This document shows, in pieces, positions 8,952 to 17,559 of a DNA stretch of 64,000 nucleotides (positions are counted from its first letter, which is position 1; each line of letters begins with the position of its first letter). Below the pieces are notes generated by a model. The model saw only the letters and a list, made by a program, of their open reading frames with translations. It was not told the origin of the DNA and ran no database searches. A program made the translations under genes and the position numbers. The DNA lies in assembly GCA_024276675.1 (NCBI GenBank), contig JAJRWT010000089.1, forward strand, positions 57,413-121,412, written 5' to 3'. The stretch comes from Myxococcota bacterium. GTDB lineage: Bacteria > Myxococcota_A > UBA796 > JAFGLY01.

Positions 8952-10685
8952 TCAGTCCAGTCCAAAAACCGAGCTGGCGTCAGGCAGGGCCAGGGGGGGC
9001 TGGTCTTCCTTGTGCATGAAGAAGGGCCCCATGGCCAGATCGTCCATATCGGTTCGCATGAAGCAGAGGTAGGCGTCTTCCGGGGTGCAGACGATGGGTT
9101 CACCCCGGACGTTCATACTGGTGTTGACGATGACCGGACAGCCGGTGCGTTGACGAAAGGCGTCTACCAGGTCGTAGTAGAGGCGTTCGTCGTCGCGGGA
9201 GATGGATTGGATGCGCGCAGAGCCGTCCACGTGGGTGATGGCGGGGAGATCCTGGTTGGGAAGCACCGGCGCCACCAGCAGCATGTAGGGCGTGGGGCGG
9301 TCCAGATCGAAGACTTCCTGGATGTGGTCTTCCATGACGGTGGGGGCGAAGGGTCTGAAGCCTTCACGTTTCTTGATCTTCCAGTTCAGGACATCGCGCA
9401 TCTCGGGGTCGCGGGGATCTGCCAATATGGACCTGTGGCCCAGGGCGCGAGGACCCCACTCCATGCGGCCCTGGTACCAGCCAACCACGCGGGAGTCGTC
9501 GATGCGCCGGGCTGCTTCCCGAATGAGCGCCTGCTCATCGAGTTTCTCGTAGACGGCGCCATATCGGTCCAGCGTGCTGCGGATGCGGGCCTCGGAGAAG
9601 CCCGGCCCCAGGTAGACCGTGGGCAGCCGTGGCAGGCGCGGCTGCCCCATGATGCCGTGCCAGACCCACAGGGCTGCTCCCATGGCTCCGCCGGCATCGC
9701 CCGCGGCCGGTTGGATGTAGATGTCTTCCACGGGAGCGCGACGCAGGATGTGGCCGTTGGAGACGCAGTTCAAGGCCACACCACCGGCCAGGCAGAGCCT
9801 GGGTATGCCGGTTTTTTGGACCACGCTGGTGGCCAGCTTGACCATTGTGTCGTCCACCACTTCCTGCAGACTCCTGGCCACGTCCTTGTGGAACTGGGTC
9901 AGGGGGCCGGTTTCCTGTTCCCGCCTGGGTTCACCCATGAGTTCTTCAAAGGCCTGGCCGAACATGCGAAGCCTCCTGTGGAACTCGAAGTAGCGCATGT
10001 CCAGCTTGAATGAGCCGTCCGGCAGGACATGGATCAACTGGCGGACCTTGTCCACGTACCGGGGCTCGCCGTATGGGGCCAGACCCATGACCTTGTATTC
10101 GGCGGAGTTGACCTTGAAGCCCAGGTACCAGGTGAAAGCCGAGTACAGCAGCCCCAGGGAGTGGGGAAAGCGGATCTCGCCCTGCAGCCGGATCTCGCGG
10201 TCCCGACCAAGCCCCCAGGTGGCCGTGGACCACTCGCCTACTCCGTCGACGGTGAGAATGGCAGCCTGGTCCCAGCCCGAGCAGAAGAACGAGCTGGCAG
10301 CGTGGGAGAGGTGGTGCTGCGAGTAGAGTACGGGGCCGGAATAGCCCAACTCACGCTTGAGGAGCCTGGGCACGCGCAGCTTGGTCGTGAGCCAACTGGC
10401 GGTGCTGTGCAGGAAGACTCCCACGCCCCGAGGGTAGGTTTCAACCTGTGAGGCCAGGATGCGCTCGAACTTGCGCATGGGCTTGTCGTAGAAGGCCACC
10501 ACGCCGATGTCGTCGGGGTTGGCTTCGGCCTCGGCCAGCGTGTAGCGAATGGCGTGGATGGGAAAGCTGTTGTCGTGTTTCCGACGAGTGAACCTTTCCT
10601 CGCTGGACGCTGCCACGATTTCACCATCTCGTAGCAGGCAGGCGGCGGAGTCATGGTAGAAGCAGGAGATACCGAGGATTATCAT
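8952..10685 (-). CDS. Carbamoyltransferase, NodU/CmcH/TobZ family
   Basis: 577 residues. The N-terminal Kae1-like domain begins MIILGISCFYHDSAACLL and has SEERFTRRKHD, the metal-binding HHLSHA (124-129) and TVDGVGEW (146-152). NSAEYKVMGLAPYGEP follows near 193. The YrdC-like half carries GRMEWGPRALGHRSILADP and REGFRPFAPTV, the strongest family signatures. These enzymes make carbamoyl-adenylate from carbamoyl phosphate and ATP and pass the carbamoyl group to a hydroxyl of a sugar or natural product. No strong ribosome binding site is visible at the ATG. It heads a three-gene minus operon with the FGE-fold lipoprotein and a membrane protein, which suggests modification of an envelope or exported glycan rather than an antibiotic; this is inference. 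Confidence 0.88.
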   Translation of the reverse strand: MIILGISCFYHDSAACLLRDGEIVAASSEERFTRRKHDNSFPIHAIRYTLAEAEANPDDIGVVAFYDKPMRKFERILASQVETYPRGVGVFLHSTASWLTTKLRVPRLLKRELGYSGPVLYSQHHLSHAASSFFCSGWDQAAILTVDGVGEWSTATWGLGRDREIRLQGEIRFPHSLGLLYSAFTWYLGFKVNSAEYKVMGLAPYGEPRYVDKVRQLIHVLPDGSFKLDMRYFEFHRRLRMFGQAFEELMGEPRREQETGPLTQFHKDVARSLQEVVDDTMVKLATSVVQKTGIPRLCLAGGVALNCVSNGHILRRAPVEDIYIQPAAGDAGGAMGAALWVWHGIMGQPRLPRLPTVYLGPGFSEARIRSTLDRYGAVYEKLDEQALIREAARRIDDSRVVGWYQGRMEWGPRALGHRSILADPRDPEMRDVLNWKIKKREGFRPFAPTVMEDHIQEVFDLDRPTPYMLLVAPVLPNQDLPAITHVDGSARIQSISRDDERLYYDLVDAFRQRTGCPVIVNTSMNVRGEPIVCTPEDAYLCFMRTDMDDLAMGPFFMHKEDQPPLALPDASSVFGLD

Positions 10686-10991
10686 GGGCTGATCTGGCCA
10701 TCCGTAGGCTGCTGCGGGTTGGGCGGACCTTGCCTTTGAGCAAAGGGCGTGGACACGGGGATGGTATCGTCGTGGCGGCTGCTCATGAAAGGTAACCCGT
10801 TACCCGGCATTTTTCGCTGGCTGCACTGCTGGCTCCGCAATATTCGCGACGGTGACCCTCCCCGTCGTGGGCTCCACCGGCCAGCCTCGTGATGGGAAGC
10901 GTTTTCCGGGTGGCCTTTTGTGGCTACCATGAAATATCGAGGACTCCCGTGCGTAGGACTCTTGAACCCAGAACCCGGAGACTCCCCCAAG
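10686..10991. other. Divergent intergenic region with a perfect palindrome
   Basis: About 306 nt between the start of the minus carbamoyltransferase operon and the plus TM2-type gene. It must hold promoters for both directions, but I see no strong -35/-10 pair. The clear structure is the inverted repeat GGTAAC-CC-GTTACC at 10791-10804, which could be an operator. The remainder shows no convincing coding potential. Confidence 0.4.
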
Positions 10992-11204
10992 ATGTCGAAA
11001 GCAAAAAGTGCAGATCCAGGTGTGGCCGCGGTGCTCAGTTTTCTGATTCCCGGAGTCGGGCAGATATACACTGGCCACTGGCTGTGGGCAATCGTCTGGT
11101 TTATAGTTACCCCTGGCCTGTGGGTGGGGTCGGGAGGTATGCTGGGATGGATCTGCCACATCCTGGCGGCCATGCAGGCCCATTCCCAGGCAAAGAACGC
11201 CTGA
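10992..11204 (+). CDS. Small TM2-type membrane protein
   Basis: 70 residues. I chose the ATG at 10992 because the product then starts MSKAKSADPGVAAVLSFLIPG, the usual short basic leader before the first helix; in-frame starts further upstream add only low-complexity residues. Two hydrophobic hairpin helices (about 10-28 and 31-57) flank the motif PGVGQIYTGHWLWAIVW, typical of TM2 and related small membrane proteins of unknown function. No clear ribosome binding site is visible. It is flanked by the minus operon and the SDR gene and appears monocistronic. Confidence 0.72.
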   Translation: MSKAKSADPGVAAVLSFLIPGVGQIYTGHWLWAIVWFIVTPGLWVGSGGMLGWICHILAAMQAHSQAKNA

Positions 11205-11397
11205 CCTTCCTGTTTCAGGTGGAAACTTCCAAAGAGGCTGGCTTGTCGGGTGTCCATGTGATTGAATCTTCATTTCACTGGTAAGCCGAACCACCCGGTA
11301 TGCAGCAGCTTTGCGGAGCGCCGTGGCGGATCCTGCGAAGATCTCTGACCGTTGCTCAGCAGGTTACCATGGCTGCCATTCAGGTGAAGGAGGGCAC

Positions 11398-12213
11398 ATG
11401 GCCAGGAAGAAAAGGGAACAGAGGGTACTAATCACCGGTGCAGCCACGGGCATTGGCTTCCAGACCGCCAGGAGATTCGCGCGGGGGCAGGGCGACCTGG
11501 TCTTGACAGACATAGACAGCGATGGGCTGAAAGCAGCCCTGGAGCAGTTGAATGGCTCCAGGGCCAGGCTTCACTCGTACACCGTGGATGTCTCCGACCA
11601 CGAGCAGGTCATGGACCTGGCACGGCAGGTGGAGGAATCCCTGGGTGGGCTGGATGTCCTCATCAACAATGCTGGCATCGGGTACCAGGGAGACCTGGCC
11701 GACACCTCCCTGGAGACCTGGCAACGCCTGATGAACGTCAACTTCTGGGGCCTGCTGTTCCACGTGCAGGCCTTCCTGCCCATGATGAAGCGCCAGAAGT
11801 CGGGCCAGATCGTGAACATCTCCTCGGGACAGGTTTTCTTTCGGCTTCCCACCTGGGGTGCCTACACGGTGAGCAAGCTGGCGGTGGCCGGGTTTTCCGA
11901 GGTGCTCCACTTTGAGCTGCGTCGCTACGGTATCAAGGTCACCACGGTCTATCCCTACCTGGTGAACACAGGTTTCTACGACGGCGTGGAAGGCGAGACC
12001 CTTGGAGCCCGCCTGTCCATGAAGCTTCTACCATACTACTCCCATAGCCCCGAGCATGTGGCCAGACTCATATTCAGGGCTGTGTCGAAGCAGAAGCGTG
12101 AAGAGACCACCAGTAGTATCAACGATGTTGCGCGTTGGATGCACGTCTTTCCGCCTGTGCGCAACCTGGTGGGCCTGTTGGCCGCCTACGCCCTTTCCGG
12201 GCGCGAGCACTAA
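11398..12213 (+). CDS. Short-chain dehydrogenase/reductase
   Basis: 271 residues. The ATG at 11398 has a strong GAAGGAGG ribosome binding site, which decides it over upstream in-frame starts. It is a classical SDR: cofactor motif TGAATGIG (13-20), acidic LTDID after the second strand (pointing to NAD rather than NADP), NNAG (90-93), active-site Ser near 142-143 and YTVSK (Tyr156, Lys160). A C-terminal extension after about 215 with a short hydrophobic segment (FPPVRNLVGLLAAYALS) suggests membrane association, as in SDRs acting on lipids or long-chain acyl substrates. The substrate cannot be read from sequence. The gene after it (12252) is 38 nt downstream and probably co-transcribed. Confidence 0.88.
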   Translation: MARKKREQRVLITGAATGIGFQTARRFARGQGDLVLTDIDSDGLKAALEQLNGSRARLHSYTVDVSDHEQVMDLARQVEESLGGLDVLINNAGIGYQGDLADTSLETWQRLMNVNFWGLLFHVQAFLPMMKRQKSGQIVNISSGQVFFRLPTWGAYTVSKLAVAGFSEVLHFELRRYGIKVTTVYPYLVNTGFYDGVEGETLGARLSMKLLPYYSHSPEHVARLIFRAVSKQKREETTSSINDVARWMHVFPPVRNLVGLLAAYALSGREH

Positions 12214-12251
12214 TACCGACCGACCCGGTCCCGGCTTCGAAAGGCAAGATC

Positions 12252-12761
12252 ATGGCGAGTATCAGAGAGTGGCTCGATGCCATAAGAGATGGCCGCGTGG
12301 GTTTCTCCATGTTTGAGACCATGTCCGGTTCCCACCGCTTCTGGAATGACCGAGGTCCCGGGGGCAGGCATCCCTTCCGTTTCGAAGTGGAATGGGGTAC
12401 CAGGCGTCTTGGAAAGTGGCTCGATCCCCATGGCGATGACTTCCTCCTGCACGAAATGAAGGGAACCATCACCGCCGAAGGCCTCTGCAACGACACCCCC
12501 TGTAGCGGGCAGCTCAGACTTCGGTACTTCGACGAGCATCGGCTGGAATACAGCCTCGACTTCCAGGCAGGTGGCAGAAACCTCCACTTCGTTGGCGAAA
12601 AGGTGAATATCAAGCTGTGGAACCTTCCGGTGTCACACACTGTCTGCTTCGGGGTAATCTTCGATGTCGACGATGGCGTCCTGGTGTCCACCTCTGAAAG
12701 CTACTTCCGCTTTTCCTCGGTTCCGTCGTTCGTGGGGAGCTTCAGGCCCCGGATCGATTGA
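12252..12761 (+). CDS. Conserved-looking hypothetical protein (169 aa)
   Basis: 169 residues from ATG 12252, 38 nt after the SDR stop, with GAAAGGCAAG as a weak ribosome binding site. It opens MASIREWLDAIRDGRVGFSM. The body looks like a beta-rich barrel with alternating hydrophobic and polar residues (LEYSLDFQAGGRNLHFVGEK, then LVSTSESYFRF). There is no signal peptide or membrane helix. I do not recognise the family. Codon usage resembles the neighbours and the frame is fully open, so I take it as real. Its shape and placement could fit a partner of the SDR. Its 3' end overlaps the convergent trmK by 61 nt. Confidence 0.65.
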   Translation: MASIREWLDAIRDGRVGFSMFETMSGSHRFWNDRGPGGRHPFRFEVEWGTRRLGKWLDPHGDDFLLHEMKGTITAEGLCNDTPCSGQLRLRYFDEHRLEYSLDFQAGGRNLHFVGEKVNIKLWNLPVSHTVCFGVIFDVDDGVLVSTSESYFRFSSVPSFVGSFRPRID

Positions 12762-13429
12762 TCCCCGGTCGTGGGCATCATGGGCTCCAGGAACTCCATC
12801 CATCGCCGGGCCAGGGCCCACTTGTGGGGGGCTCGCCCCCTGGTCGCCTCCAGTATTCTGGCCCAGTGTCCGTGGAGTTGACCGGCGTGGGCAGCAAGCA
12901 ATGGGTCTTCCAGCAGAAGAGGCCCGAACTCCAGTAGCAGGCCCCTGTGGGGTTCCAGGCCGGGCACGATCCTGGTGACCTCGGCGAAACGACCGGCTTC
13001 GGGGGCCAGCGCCTCGGCGTCGATGCGCCACCCGTTGGATGCGCACCAGAGCCTGAGCCACCCCGGCCTGTCGGGAGCATGGACGACTGCCAGGGCCGGA
13101 CGCGGACCCCGGGCGAGGATACGCGCTATCTGCCAGGCCCCGATGCCCGTGATCACGGCCACTCCCACCTTGCGGAAGCAGCTCAAGCCGTCGGCCACGA
13201 CAAGCTGGATGTCTCGACGTCGCGGGAGTCTCCCGGGAAGGCGCTCCGTTCCCACGGCTCCCAGGCTGGCGGTCACATGGCCGTGATCACAGCCCACATC
13301 CACGATGGGTGGGATGTCAGGCACCAGCTCCGCTATCACACGCCTCCTGGCCCTGCCCGATGACGGGCCGCCCACGGTCCTGCCGGGGCGGCGCGTATGG
13401 GTAGCACTGATTCGCAAAGATATTGTCAA
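12701..13429 (-). CDS. trmK: TrmK-like tRNA (adenine-N1) methyltransferase
   Basis: 242 residues with a Rossmann methyltransferase fold. RRRVIAELVPDIPPIVDVGC plus DHGH is the SAM-binding motif I (TrmK relatives read IADIGTDHG). VVADGLSCF and VAVITGIGAWQIARIL match the family's DGL and GMGG regions. TrmK methylates A22 of tRNA, but the GMGG element is altered here (GIGAW), and the protein lacks about 20 residues after motif I, so activity is less sure. The start is TTG 13429-13427, overlapping the upstream gene's TGA (TTGA). It is co-translated with the pseudokinase, an odd pairing. Confidence 0.68.
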   Translation of the reverse strand: MTISLRISATHTRRPGRTVGGPSSGRARRRVIAELVPDIPPIVDVGCDHGHVTASLGAVGTERLPGRLPRRRDIQLVVADGLSCFRKVGVAVITGIGAWQIARILARGPRPALAVVHAPDRPGWLRLWCASNGWRIDAEALAPEAGRFAEVTRIVPGLEPHRGLLLEFGPLLLEDPLLAAHAGQLHGHWARILEATRGRAPHKWALARRWMEFLEPMMPTTGDQSIRGLKLPTNDGTEEKRK

Positions 13430-15339
13430 ACATGCTCCTTGGCCGGGCGCCCCGTCTTGCGCCTTCCCGGGCCACCTGGATCCGACCCGGTTTCCCCGCT
13501 CCTTTCCTGGCTCGTCGTTGCCAGCCCGGTGTTTTCCAGATCCATCTCGTTGCGGGTTGCCCTCACGAGTTCCGCGTGCCTGTAGATATTTCGGAGTGTG
13601 TGGGCCTCCGGTGAAGATGGACCCGCCATGGGTGAGCCGGCCGGAAGGGCGGTGCCGCTGGATGAGGCACCGGGCCAGGAGACCAGGGTGGATTCAAGTG
13701 ATGCCAGCGCGGACGACATGTCTCGAAGCTGCTGCCGGATATCGCGTCGTTGTTCCAGGAGCGTGTCCATGAGGGCGAGCTGCGACTCCGCATCCAGCAC
13801 TCCCTGGCCCTGCCCCTGGCGGCGGGCCTTTTCGAGCTTGTCGCGAATGCGGTTGGGGTTGAAGGTACGAAGCTCTTTTTCCGCGTGCAGGAGTTGCTTT
13901 CCAAGGGTTCGCAGTTGCTGCTCCAGGGCCATGAGATCCTCCAGCAGGTCGGAGGCCGCTGTCGCGGGAAGGTTGAAATGGACGAGGTTGCGCAGCAGTA
14001 TTTCGATGCGCTCCTGGAGTCTGTGGACCTGGGGGTCACGGTGCCTGGGTGGAGGTTTGCCGTCGCGAAGAGCCATGGGGGGGCTGATGACAGCGATGAG
14101 GGAGGTGAGGAGCCCCAGGATGGCCAGGCCCAGGGCCAGCGATGGCGAGCCGGACATGGTGAACAGTGCCAGCACTATGAAGAGCAGTCCTCCCGACCAC
14201 AGGAGGGTTCTGCTGGATCCAGGCCCGGTGGATATGCGTGTTGGAAGGCCCAGATCCTTCAACGATTCGGCCAACTCTCGGGCCTCCCCCCTGGAGCGGC
14301 GGCCGGGGAGGGCCACCGGTTGGCCGGTTTCGGCTGCCTTTTCCACCACTTCGGGATCCAGGTCGGCCATTGCCGCCAGCAGCCTCCTGGCCCCCTGGTT
14401 GGCGGACCTTGCGTCGGCATCGAGAGTGAAACGCCCGGTGGATGATGGCCCCGCGGTCGGCACTGCGCTCGGTGGCGCGGCATGGGTGGGTCCAACAGCG
14501 GGGAGAGGCAGCGAAGGCGGAGTGCTGACACACGGTGCCAGGTCCTGGACGGCTGCGATACGCAACTGCGGGTCGTTGGACAGCAGGGAGTGCACGGCAT
14601 CTGCCAGGTCCGGTGGAATACCCGGTGCCAGGGTGGACAGCGGAATGATGGTCGGGCTGTCCGTGGAGGGATTGGTGGGATCGCCCGGTGCCCTGGCTGG
14701 CGCGGGCCAGGCGCCGCTCAGGCCTCGGTACAGCAGGACTCCCAGACCGTAGAGGCCCCCCGCCGGGGCGGCTGGAGCACCTCGCCTGGATTCGGGGGCC
14801 ATGTAGCGGGAGGAGGCGAGTAGCCGGTCCGGCGCGGGAATCCCCGATGGCGCCAGCCTGGGGATGCCATCCATGTCCAGGAATATGTCTTGCGGTCGGA
14901 GGTTGCCGTTGTGCGAGGGCCTGCCCGCGAGGATGGCTGGAGCCAACCAGTGCAGGAGGGAGCGGGCCTGCTGGCATGAGAGCTGTCGGTCTTCTTCAAG
15001 AGGGCCGGCGCATCGGGGTTGCAGGATCACCCTGGAGTCGCCCAGGGGCAAGACCATGCGTTTCAGCCAGGCTGGGTGCCGAGGATCCGGGGTGGCCACC
15101 ATTTCCAGACCCTCCAGGGCTCCTGGACGAAGCAGCGCGGTCGAGGTGGGCTGGAGAAGCTCCATTGCTTCGTCGATGTGGCTGGTATCGGGCGCGGCGC
15201 CATGGGCCTCGGTTTCAGGGGAAGCGGTTTCTTCGGCGGCAAGATCCTCCAAGGCGTGGCGCAGGAATTCATCGGTGCCTTCCAGCCTGTCGAGGACCCG
15301 CCAGCGGCCATGGAGCGTGTCTCCCTCTTGAAGGGGCAC
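13426..15339 (-). CDS. Membrane-anchored Ser/Thr pseudokinase with coiled coil
   Basis: 637 residues. I chose the GTG at 15339 because AGGAGG sits 5 nt upstream (15350-15345); an ATG 15 codons earlier lacks a site. A kinase-like domain (about 1-285) contains HNGNLRPQDIFLD where active kinases have HRDLKPxN, APSG in place of DFG, and a good APE element (SSRYMAPES). Both catalytic Asp residues are therefore missing. A Pro/Ala-rich linker follows, then two adjacent hydrophobic helices (about 400-450), then a Gln/Arg/Leu coiled coil (about 460-580) and a basic tail. This is a pseudokinase or scaffold at the membrane. It is coupled to trmK downstream. Confidence 0.75.
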   Translation of the reverse strand: MPLQEGDTLHGRWRVLDRLEGTDEFLRHALEDLAAEETASPETEAHGAAPDTSHIDEAMELLQPTSTALLRPGALEGLEMVATPDPRHPAWLKRMVLPLGDSRVILQPRCAGPLEEDRQLSCQQARSLLHWLAPAILAGRPSHNGNLRPQDIFLDMDGIPRLAPSGIPAPDRLLASSRYMAPESRRGAPAAPAGGLYGLGVLLYRGLSGAWPAPARAPGDPTNPSTDSPTIIPLSTLAPGIPPDLADAVHSLLSNDPQLRIAAVQDLAPCVSTPPSLPLPAVGPTHAAPPSAVPTAGPSSTGRFTLDADARSANQGARRLLAAMADLDPEVVEKAAETGQPVALPGRRSRGEARELAESLKDLGLPTRISTGPGSSRTLLWSGGLLFIVLALFTMSGSPSLALGLAILGLLTSLIAVISPPMALRDGKPPPRHRDPQVHRLQERIEILLRNLVHFNLPATAASDLLEDLMALEQQLRTLGKQLLHAEKELRTFNPNRIRDKLEKARRQGQGQGVLDAESQLALMDTLLEQRRDIRQQLRDMSSALASLESTLVSWPGASSSGTALPAGSPMAGPSSPEAHTLRNIYRHAELVRATRNEMDLENTGLATTSQERSGETGSDPGGPGRRKTGRPAKEHV

Positions 15340-15585
15340 GGTCACCTCCTGCTGTATGTTCGTTGCGCAGCCGACGGGATGCACCCCCGGCTACCTTGAT
15401 AGTTCCGGATGGGACTCGATGACTGGCCAGGGCAGTACTGCGGGAGCGACTCTTCTGCAAGCGCTTCTTCTTTCACCGAAGAGTGTGTTTGAAAATAATG
15501 GAGGGCTGCTCTGGGCCGTGGCTGCGACGCAGTGGTTATTACGCGTACCTTGTATCGGTGATTGGGAGACAGTGGAGCGGGCCCC

Positions 15586-16215
15586 ATGGCACGAGGAGAA
15601 AAAAAACCCGGCAGGTTGATGGTGCTGGCCATCGTATGCTTGCTGCGGCTGCTGGCTTTCACCTGGAGGGTGCGCAGGCGGGACTGGGATACCGTCGCCG
15701 CTGCCCTGGAAAAAGGGCCCGTGGTGTTCGCCTTCTTTCATGGGGATCATCTTCCAATGGTGGCCTTGCACAGGCGGGTTCGACTGGCGGGTATGGCGTC
15801 CAGGAGTCGGGACGGAGAACTGTTGGCAGCGGTGATTGCTTCTCTGGGCTACCGTATCGTGAGGGGATCCGGTAGCCGTGGAGCGGTGGGGGCCGTCCTG
15901 GCGGCCCGCAGGGAGCTTCATAGCCATGGCAACAGCCTGGGGTTGGCTGTCGACGGTCCCAGGGGCCCTGCTTTGCGCGTCCAGCCAGGAGCCGTGGCTC
16001 TTTCCTCCATCTCGGGCAGGCCGGTGGCGTACACCGTGGCGCTGTGCAGGTGGGCCATCAGGCTGGCCAGTTGGGACAGGATGATGATCCCTTTGCCATT
16101 TGCACGCCTGGAGCTGAGATACGGCCTGTTGCAGCCGCCTGGGGGCGGGAAGGACAACCTGGAACAAGCCACTATTCGCCTGGGAGCGAGAATGCTGGAC
16201 CTGTACCAACGTTGA
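15586..16215 (+). CDS. DUF374 / lysophospholipid-acyltransferase-like protein
   Basis: 209 residues from ATG 15586 with GGAG upstream. An N-terminal hydrophobic helix (about 8-22) precedes FAFFHGDHLPMVALHR, matching the DUF374 pattern in which the acyltransferase His-X4-Asp motif is replaced by W/FHG. Then come MASRSRDGELLAAVIASLGY, RIVRGSGSRGA and AVDGPRGPALRVQPGAVALS, all hallmarks of this LpxL/PlsC-related family. Members are thought to acylate lipid A or related envelope lipids at the inner membrane; the exact reaction is unknown. It stands divergent from the pseudokinase and alone. Confidence 0.82.
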   Translation: MARGEKKPGRLMVLAIVCLLRLLAFTWRVRRRDWDTVAAALEKGPVVFAFFHGDHLPMVALHRRVRLAGMASRSRDGELLAAVIASLGYRIVRGSGSRGAVGAVLAARRELHSHGNSLGLAVDGPRGPALRVQPGAVALSSISGRPVAYTVALCRWAIRLASWDRMMIPLPFARLELRYGLLQPPGGGKDNLEQATIRLGARMLDLYQR

Positions 16216-16228
16216 AGGGGATCTGTTG

Positions 16229-16435
16229 TCAGGGTTCGTTGGTGTTCCGGGAACGCGGGCGCCGTATTCTGGGGCGGGTGATCTCCACGTCGTGGGGGGG
16301 AGGCACCGTCGTGGGCCGCCCACTGGGCAGTGGGGCACCGTCGTCGCTTCTGGGGACTGCCGCGGCGCTGTACTCCCCACTGAAACGGTCCGCCATGCGC
16401 TTGAGCCGCGAGCGTAGTCTGGATCTCACGCCCAT
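16229..16435 (-). CDS. Small Arg-rich protein with Pro-rich tail (68 aa)
   Basis: 68 residues. ATG 16435-16433 has AAGGAG 10 nt upstream on the minus strand, which marks the start within a longer open frame. The N-terminus is an amphipathic basic helix (MGVRSRLRSRLKRMADRF) followed by SGEYSAAA. The second half is disordered, rich in Pro and Arg, ending RSRNTNEP. I know no family. The plan recalls the plus-strand gene at 17291, and the third small gene at 19091 shares the Pro-rich tail. Confidence 0.55.
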   Translation of the reverse strand: MGVRSRLRSRLKRMADRFSGEYSAAAVPRSDDGAPLPSGRPTTVPPPHDVEITRPRIRRPRSRNTNEP

Positions 16436-16711
16436 CGTCGGTGGCTCCTTGTACTTGTTGTATGGTTGAAGGACAGAGATGACTCTGAGAGAAGATAGCC
16501 ACGAACAGGTTCTGGATGCAAGGCCGAAGGAGCCTGCACTGACATTTGGGCTGTGGACGGAAACCTGATAGGGCTTCATGTGTTCAGGTTGTTGTGGTAT
16601 GAAGGTGATCCGGTGTCGAGCCATTTCAGCGATTATCCGGTCATACGCTGAAGCCCTGAACAGTCGCGGCTGCATCCAATGTGGTTCCGGCGCATCGAAG
16701 CGGGATGTCCC

Positions 16712-17254
16712 ATGAGTGAACAGCTTACTATAGAGGATGTGATCACTTTCTTGCTGGAGACGTCCATGTTCGGGGGTCTGGACCCGGTGGAGCTCTCGCA
16801 GATTCTACGGATCATGCAGGTCATGAGGGTGCGTGACGGCAAGGTGCTCTTCAGGGAAGGCGACAACGGCGATGGTTGGTTCGTGGCCTATGAAGGTGAG
16901 TTCCTGGTCACGAAGCGGCAGGAGTTCGGCCCGGCCCGGCAGATTGCCATCCTGGGCCCACGCAGTTGTTTCGGCGAAATGGCCGTTCTGGACGGCAGCC
17001 ACAGGAGCGCCACCGTGACCGCCGTGGGCGAGGGCATCGTTTTCAAGTTCCCACGTGATGCCTTCCTCGGGTTGTTGGAAGACAACATCATCGCCGCCTA
17101 CAAGCTGGTTCTGGAGATGGCCAGGGTTCTCTCCGGGCGGCAACGCAAGCTCAACAGGCAGCTCGTCGATCTCATGGACACCCGTAGCCTCCAGGGCAGC
17201 GGTATCAGGGAGCACATCGGCTCTCTGGTGGACGACCAGCTCCTCTCCCAATGA
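16712..17254 (+). CDS. Cyclic-nucleotide-binding domain protein
   Basis: 180 residues from ATG 16712 (MSEQLTIEDVITFLLETSMF). A single cNMP-binding beta-barrel spans about 20-135: LFREGDNGDGWFVAYEGEF, then the phosphate-binding cassette CFGEMAVLDGSHRSATVTA with both the Glu and Arg that normally bind the cyclic phosphate. A C-terminal helix region (about 135-180) replaces the winged helix of Crp, so it is not a transcription factor of that type. It could act as a sensor partner protein. The small gene at 17291 follows by 36 nt, and both are probably co-transcribed with the UshA-like gene. The ribosome binding site is weak. Confidence 0.82.
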   Translation: MSEQLTIEDVITFLLETSMFGGLDPVELSQILRIMQVMRVRDGKVLFREGDNGDGWFVAYEGEFLVTKRQEFGPARQIAILGPRSCFGEMAVLDGSHRSATVTAVGEGIVFKFPRDAFLGLLEDNIIAAYKLVLEMARVLSGRQRKLNRQLVDLMDTRSLQGSGIREHIGSLVDDQLLSQ

Positions 17255-17290
17255 TCCGCCACGCCCAATCCGTTGCACGCAGGAGGAAAC

Positions 17291-17491
17291 ATGGCCCGGC
17301 TCAGACCAACGGCCCGGCTCAGAACTCTCATCAGGTTCCCGTTGGAATTACTGGCCCGCCGAGTCTCCCGGGACGATCTCTTCGAACGGCCGGGCGAACG
17401 CCCGCCCTCGACCCCCGTTCCCGAACCCGGCAGGCCCGTAGACACCAGCGCCGGAACCTCTCAGGACTCCCCCGGGCCAGACAGAGCGTGA
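17291..17491 (+). CDS. Small Arg-rich protein with Pro-rich tail (66 aa)
   Basis: 66 residues. ATG 17291 has a textbook AGGAGG site (CGCAGGAGGAAACATG). The N-terminal half is a basic amphipathic helix (MARLRPTARLRTLIRFPLEL), the C-terminal half disordered and Pro/Ser rich (PSTPVPEPGRPVDTS). No family recognised. Its stop TGA overlaps a GTG (17488) in the frame of the next gene. A surface-binding role at the membrane is possible but unproven. It resembles the minus-strand gene at 16229 in plan. Confidence 0.58.
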   Translation: MARLRPTARLRTLIRFPLELLARRVSRDDLFERPGERPPSTPVPEPGRPVDTSAGTSQDSPGPDRA

Positions 17492-17559
17492 TCCTGGAGC
17501 CTGGATCACCCGGCGCCAGGGCGAGAAGCATTGGCCGCCTGCATCCGGCAGGCTCCCCC

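Noticed and set aside
13598..14752. Plus-strand open frame opposite the pseudokinase
   Set aside because: Ser/Arg/Pro shadow with no domain; the minus frame has kinase-like motifs and a strong AGGAGG start.
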